The notes under the pieces were generated by a model. The model saw only the letters and a program-made list of their open reading frames with translations. It made no database searches and was not told the origin of the DNA. From Rhodobacteraceae bacterium IMCC1909 (GTDB lineage: Bacteria; Pseudomonadota; Alphaproteobacteria; Rhodobacterales; Rhodobacteraceae), in assembly GCA_030704425.1 (NCBI GenBank), contig JAPDHM010000002.1, forward strand, positions 1-64,000: 64,000 bases of DNA. Direction: 5' to 3'. A program made the position numbers and the translations under genes. Of the stretch, positions 60,092 to 64,000 are shown one piece after another (the stretch's first letter is position 1; every line of letters starts with the position of its first letter).

Positions 60092-61711
60092 TCATTTCGT
60101 AAACACTATTTTATCTCCAAGACCCGAGGCCTTTAGATGCTCCGAAAAATAGTTATTAAAAAATGGCAGGCCCTCGGCTAATTTCAAAAACTCTTGCCGC
60201 GTAACAACCAAAACCTGCGCGTCCTCAACTGCAACCGCTGTAGCGATACGACGACTTGCACCTAAAAGTATGAGCTCTCCAAAATGCTCACCTCTCCTCA
60301 AAATACGGCTCTCTTCCAATCCAGTCTCGCCGTTAGTGCTTGTAATGCGTATTGTTCCCGAAACTATTGTATAAAGCCCATCTGCGCGGGAACCGTTTTC
60401 GTAAATTCGATCACCCGCATGATAGCACACGTATCGCGTTCCAGGGTCATTTTGTGAAATGATTTGCGCAACCGACCGTCGAGATAAACCATCCATTAGC
60501 CAATTCCACAAAACAGAAACACGAGCCTGCGTCCCTGGAAGAAAGGAAATATAATAAATCCGCCAAAGTAACCAGGCCACCCTACCAGTAAGTCTCAAAC
60601 CTAAAACCTCTGCAACTCCACGGCCAGCGCCTAGAGAAGCCAACGCACCTTTTGATTTATATTTGAAAGGCTTCGTATTTTTTTTCTCGATGACATTTTT
60701 GATATTCAGAGAAAGATGGGCCGCTTCGCGAACTGCAAACTGTGCGGTCGGTGGAGCAAAATCTTCTCTTTTGGATGCATTTTCATTGAGCGGTATAAGT
60801 GCGCAATCACCAATAGCCCAAATATTATCATGCCCTTCAGCTTTAAAGTCACGTCCAACCAAAACACGACCATCCTGCAAACTAAGCGGCATATTTGCGA
60901 CAATAGCAGAGGGGGTGTTGCCTATGGTTGCGACTATGGTGCGCGTATCGATCACCTCATTTTCACTCGTTACAAGCTGAGTGCCTGTCGCTTTGGCCAC
61001 ACCAACGCCCAGCTGAATTTCAATTCCACGTTTTTCTAAATTGGCATATGCATAATTAGCCAAACTTTCAGGCATCTCATTTAAAATTCTCTTGGAAAAC
61101 TCTAGTAAAACGACTCGTATCTCTGATAGGTGAATGTTAGGATATTCAACCAAAGATCTATCAATCAACTCCTTGATTTCACCAACCGTTTCAACCCCTG
61201 AGAAACCACCACCAATCACGCTAAACGTCAAAGCTCCTTTTTTAACTTCCGGGAGCCGTGTGATATCCGCGTGTTCGAGGCGTTCAATAATATGTGCGCG
61301 CAAACGCTGTGCATCACTAAGAGTTTTCATTGTAAAAGCATGTTCACTCAATCCCGGCGTCTTAGACAAATCACTCCCCGATCCGAGTGCAATCACAAGA
61401 TGATCATACTCTAATATCGTTGGGCGACGCTGCACTCCCTGAAAGACCGTTACCTGCTGTAATATCGGATCTATGCTGTCAATCTCAGCCTTTCGCATTG
61501 AAATACCTTTAGTCAAAAACCGCAGTGGCGACACAGCATTGATTGCGGAAATTGCCCCTCCGGCAATTTCCGGCAAAAGAGGTTGAAATACAAAATAATT
61601 GTCGCGGCTCACAATTTCTATTTTGCTCTTTCGACCCATTAGTTTCTGAATATTACGCGCTGCGTAGAACCCGGAAAATCCTCCACCAAGGATCAAAATT
61701 CGACAAGCCAT
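60092..61711 (-). CDS. Type II NADH dehydrogenase-like flavoprotein fused to a cyclic-nucleotide-binding domain
   Basis: The first 400 residues form an NDH-2: FAD-binding ILGGGFSGFYAARNIQKL, the NADH-binding SVIGGGFSGVETVGEIKELI and the quinone-side NIWAIDGCAL-type motif DNIWAIGDCALIPLNENAS. The C-terminal 130 residues are a CRP/FNR-type domain: YHAGDRIYENGSRADGLYTI and GEHFGELILLGASRRIATAV. NDH-2 passes electrons to quinone without pumping protons. The fused sensor domain could switch respiration in response to cAMP or another nucleotide. Length, 539, matches the two parts without a gap. Confidence 0.9.
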   Translation of the reverse strand: MACRILILGGGFSGFYAARNIQKLMGRKSKIEIVSRDNYFVFQPLLPEIAGGAISAINAVSPLRFLTKGISMRKAEIDSIDPILQQVTVFQGVQRRPTILEYDHLVIALGSGSDLSKTPGLSEHAFTMKTLSDAQRLRAHIIERLEHADITRLPEVKKGALTFSVIGGGFSGVETVGEIKELIDRSLVEYPNIHLSEIRVVLLEFSKRILNEMPESLANYAYANLEKRGIEIQLGVGVAKATGTQLVTSENEVIDTRTIVATIGNTPSAIVANMPLSLQDGRVLVGRDFKAEGHDNIWAIGDCALIPLNENASKREDFAPPTAQFAVREAAHLSLNIKNVIEKKNTKPFKYKSKGALASLGAGRGVAEVLGLRLTGRVAWLLWRIYYISFLPGTQARVSVLWNWLMDGLSRRSVAQIISQNDPGTRYVCYHAGDRIYENGSRADGLYTIVSGTIRITSTNGETGLEESRILRRGEHFGELILLGASRRIATAVAVEDAQVLVVTRQEFLKLAEGLPFFNNYFSEHLKASGLGDKIVFTK

Positions 61712-61876
61712 TGCAGCTCTCCTTAACTTTTATAGTTTACCATTTCATGCAGCATGCGCCACTCTTGGACAATCGTTTGCGGTCAGCTGTCAAGCAGTAA
61801 CAATTAATATCGGCTAAACTAGGTAAAATTAAAAATGCTAAAACCGCATGAAATAGTATTGTCAAAAACAGATTTA

Positions 61877-62693
61877 GGTGCTGTCAGACGAATGAGAGCT
61901 CGCATCGGATTGCTGGCGCAGCCTGAATCTATGCGCTCAATAGTTGGCGCCACTCAGTAAGAGCGGCGGTTCGATTGAACTTGAAATTGTCTCGTGAGTA
62001 GAAGTGGCGTTCCTGATTGAAATGGTTGTGGACTGAAGAGTGGACGGCAGCGAACTTTTGCAGACATCGCATCTGTCGGAAGCGGAGCATAGCGCGTTCT
62101 CGTCGTCGAAACGGCAAGTGGGAATTCTCAGCCCGATTATTTACCCAGCGACCCGTTTCCTGCCGATCCGCGTTGCCAACAACTTTCATTGCAGCGCCAT
62201 AGGAACGTAGTTTGTCCATCACAACTACTTCTGGTCCGCCATAGCGCTTCATTGCTTTTTTGAAGAATTTCAATGCCGCTTTGCAGTCTCGGCGCTTTGT
62301 AACATAACTTTCCAGCACCTCACCTTCGTGATCAACGGCTCGCCAGAGGTAATGTGTCTCTCCGTTGATCTTCACGAAGACCTCGTCCAGGTGCCACTGC
62401 CAGTTCGAATAAGATCGCATCCGACTAACCCGGTTTCTTCGTATCTCAGCAGCAAACATCGGACCAAATCTATTCCACCAAAATCGAACTGTTTCATGGC
62501 TGATCTCAATGCCTCATTCGTGCAAAAGATCTTCCACATTACGGAGTGAGAACGGAAAACGAACATAAAGCATCACAGCCAAGCGGATGATCTCAGGGCT
62601 CGTTTTAAAGTACCTGAATGGGGAGTGTTTTATCATACGGCGAGGCTCCGAAACAGCCCTCCCCGCCTCAAGCTCATTTTGTCTGACAGTACC
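61877..62693 (-). mobile_element. Full-length IS6-family insertion sequence, copy 2
   Basis: 817 bases from GGTGCTGTCAGAC to GTCTGACAGTACC, the same length as copy 1, and nearly the same sequence. No 8-base target duplication (CAGATTTA left, AAATAGCG right). The transposase gene is broken by a nonsense codon. Confidence 0.9.
61929..62636 (-). pseudogene. IS6-family transposase with in-frame TGA
   Basis: From ATG 62636 the protein matches copy 1 (HSPFRYFKTSPEIIRLAVML), but at 62516-62514 the codon for Arg (CGA in copy 1) is TGA, after EDLLHE. The frame then continues intact through GIEISHETVRFWWNRFGPMF and the DDE core to 61929. Re-initiation at MFAAEIRRNRV (62459) would give a protein without helix-turn-helix. 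Probably nonfunctional. Confidence 0.9.
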
Positions 62694-62732
62694 AAATAGC
62701 GAGTTTCTTGTCAGTCACGCACGCCACAAACC

Positions 62733-62768
62733 AACCCTGCCCGCTTCAACCAAGTTTAATCTAACGCT
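62733..62768. mobile_element. Very short IS6 5'-end remnant
   Basis: CCGCTTCAACCAAGTTTAAT followed by CTAACGCTGAC matches the outer part of the IS6 start region seen at 59960 (GCTTGCTTCAACCGAGTTTA) and 35778. It lies 40 bases after the end of copy 2. Confidence 0.5.
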
Positions 62769-62857
62769 GACACAGCGGATATTGATCTTGACTAAGCTCA
62801 ATCACGGGCAGACTGTTTTCTCAATGGAGGCGTAATCGCCTTTGGTTATGAAGTTTA

Positions 62858-63737
62858 ATGACAAACAATATTCGCGCAATTCTTGTTTGCTTACTCGCCT
62901 ATCTTTGCTTTGATCTCATGAGCGTCCACGTTCGGCTTTTATCACAAAGATATTCTCCCCAAGGGTTATCCGTTTATCGGAACATTTTGGGTGTCTTGCC
63001 ATCAATTTTTCTACTCATTTACAATCGTAAGGTTAAGTTTTAATTTCCAAGACTACAAAATAAAACAATGTAAATTAGCTTTTGGACGCGGCCTATTAGT
63101 CGCTGTAGCTCAGCTATTATTTTACACTGCTTTGGTAGACCTAGAATTAGCTACAGTATCGGCCCTCCGCCAAACAAACGCAATTTTTATCGTTTTAATA
63201 ACCGTCGTATTTTATGGAGAAAAGGTTAGAGCATGGCGGTGGGGCGCGGTGATTATAGGATATGGTGGAGCAATTTGGATCATGCAACCAGGATCTAATG
63301 TATTTATTTGGACAGCGGCTTTACCTGTCGGCGCAGCAATTTTCTATGCAGCCTCCACGGTCACACTTCGCAGTTTTGATAAATCAATTTCAAGTGGAAT
63401 AATTTATTTTTACTCATCGATAGCCGCTGCACTTGGAGCGATTATTTTGGCTAGCGGAACAACTGATTTCAGCACAATCCAATCAAAAAGTGATTTATTT
63501 TTAATATTTAGTATGTCTCTATGTGGAGGTTTTGGTGTCGTTTTTTTGATGTATGCCTTTCGACAGGCGCCTGCATCTATGCTCGCCCCGTTTAGCTACT
63601 TCGGGATTTTAGCGGCATTCGGCTTGGGCTGGGTGATTTTCGATGAACTGCCACTAGATAAATTATTTCCAGGCGTGATTTTAATTACTCTTTCAGGACT
63701 AACAATTCTTTGGCGAGAAGAAAGGAACAAAGTTTAG
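62858..63737 (+). pseudogene. EamA/DMT family transporter, single-base frameshift
   Basis: The first segment (NIRAILVCLLAYLCFDLMSV to LIYNRKVKF) and the longer second one (FQDYKIKQCKLAFGRGLLVA, ALRQTNAIFIVLITVVFYGE, to LDKLFPGVILITLSGLTILW) are two parts of one ten-helix transporter. At about 63038-63042, AAGTTTTAATTTCC, one T too many shifts the frame; removing it yields KVKFNFQDYKIKQ. Total about 293 codons. Sequencing error in the T-run is possible. Start ATG 62858. Confidence 0.85.
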
Positions 63738-63790
63738 AGTGCCGTTCAACGAACAAGAGCTTACTTGAAAATACAGGAGGCCCTGTCACC

Positions 63791-64000
63791 TTAAACCAAC
63801 CTACCTCGTGCAGACACTGGAATCGTTTCTATAATGGTATCACCTCTAACCGCCACAAGTTGATCAACCATATTCACAGTGACGCAGACGTGGTTCGGTA
63901 TAACACGTAAGACGTCGCCAACCTCTGGCTTGGTATGACAACGTGACAGATCAAGGAACCCGTGCTCTTCAGCAAATTTATGGATGCGCGCCTTCGGATG
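63791..64000 (-). CDS. PLP-dependent D-serine dehydratase/D-threonine aldolase-like protein, C-terminal end
   Basis: The 70-codon partial frame reads KFAEEHGFLDLSRCHTKPEV, the zinc-binding VIPNHVCVTVNMVDQLVAVR and ends RGRLV. The H-x-C pair in NHVC is the metal site of DSD1-type enzymes (fold III, alanine racemase-like), which act on D-serine or D-threonine and related beta-hydroxy amino acids. The N-terminal PLP-barrel lies beyond the window. Confidence 0.8.
   Translation of the reverse strand, partial: HPKARIHKFAEEHGFLDLSRCHTKPEVGDVLRVIPNHVCVTVNMVDQLVAVRGDTIIETIPVSARGRLV

Noticed and set aside
62372-62566. 64-codon minus-strand frame overlapping IS6 copy 2
   Set aside because: It is the wrong frame of the transposase gene; the true frame is interrupted by TGA at 62516.
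1-64000. CRISPR arrays, rRNA and complete tRNA genes
   Set aside because: No regularly spaced repeats and no rRNA-like sequence were seen. tRNA-like 3' ends at 7835, 40440 and 41640 lack the rest of a cloverleaf.

Overview
The window looks like part of a marine alphaproteobacterial chromosome, most likely of the Rhodobacterales (Roseobacter-like). The evidence is family content: three TRAP-type uptake systems, several sulfatases, an EPS-associated MarR regulator beside a NusG/RfaH paralogue, a DUF1127-like small protein, HtpG and many decaying insertion sequences. Base composition is moderate and patchy. The assignment is inferred from families, not from a marker gene.

Layout. 1-0.8 kb: end of an IS3-family element. 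1.6-6.0 kb: remains of an exopolysaccharide locus (NusG/RfaH-like antiterminator, MarR-type EPS regulator, frameshifted phosphomannomutase, GalU cut off mid-gene) with toxin-antitoxin genes between them (orphan Phd/YefM-like antitoxin, AbrB-like protein, AbrB/Doc pair). GalU is joined directly to a 5'-truncated histone-deacetylase-family gene. 8.2-35.8 kb: a dense catabolic block: P450, TRAP transporter, IclR regulator, FAH-family hydrolase, MhpA-like flavin hydroxylase, extradiol dioxygenase, homogentisate dioxygenase, then a GntR-regulated operon (hydroxyquinol-type intradiol dioxygenase, DRE-TIM aldolase-family enzyme, TRAP system, OsmC, RutE-like nitroreductase), a second MhpA-like hydroxylase with a TAXI-TRAP system, another RutE-like enzyme and two sulfatases. 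Direct copies of a GC-rich repeat fused to an IS6-family end lie at both edges of this block. 36-44.5 kb: crotonase, a candidate small RNA, a DUF1127-like protein, DMT exporter, psiE with an in-frame stop, NTF2-like protein, a frameshifted YczE-type membrane protein and htpG. 44.6-53.6 kb: IS6 fragments among sulfatases, a truncated MBL-fold alkylsulfatase, a TauD-family oxygenase, an M20 amidohydrolase and a methyltransferase. 53.6-64 kb: HNH nuclease fragment, small secreted protein with a structured leader, serine hydrolase, cupin, GST, HD-domain protein, 2OG oxygenase, SRAP protein, NDH-2 fused to a cyclic-nucleotide-binding domain, a second full-length IS6 copy, a frameshifted DMT exporter and the end of a DSD1-type PLP enzyme.

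How the genes fit together. The 8-36 kb block combines uptake (two TRAP, one TAXI-TRAP), ring hydroxylation (P450, two MhpA-like FAD enzymes), ring cleavage (extradiol, intradiol, homogentisate) and a cleavage-product hydrolase, so it reads as aromatic-compound scavenging. Sulfatases at its right edge and in the 45-50 kb region could release aromatic or alkyl alcohols from sulfate esters. A shared AT-rich operator-like site (25.86 and 31.65 kb) links the intradiol operon and the TAXI-TRAP operon, perhaps through the GntR regulator.

Decay is widespread: at least six genes carry single-base frameshifts, three carry nonsense codons, and several are cut at IS or deletion junctions. Sequencing error cannot be excluded for the homopolymer shifts.
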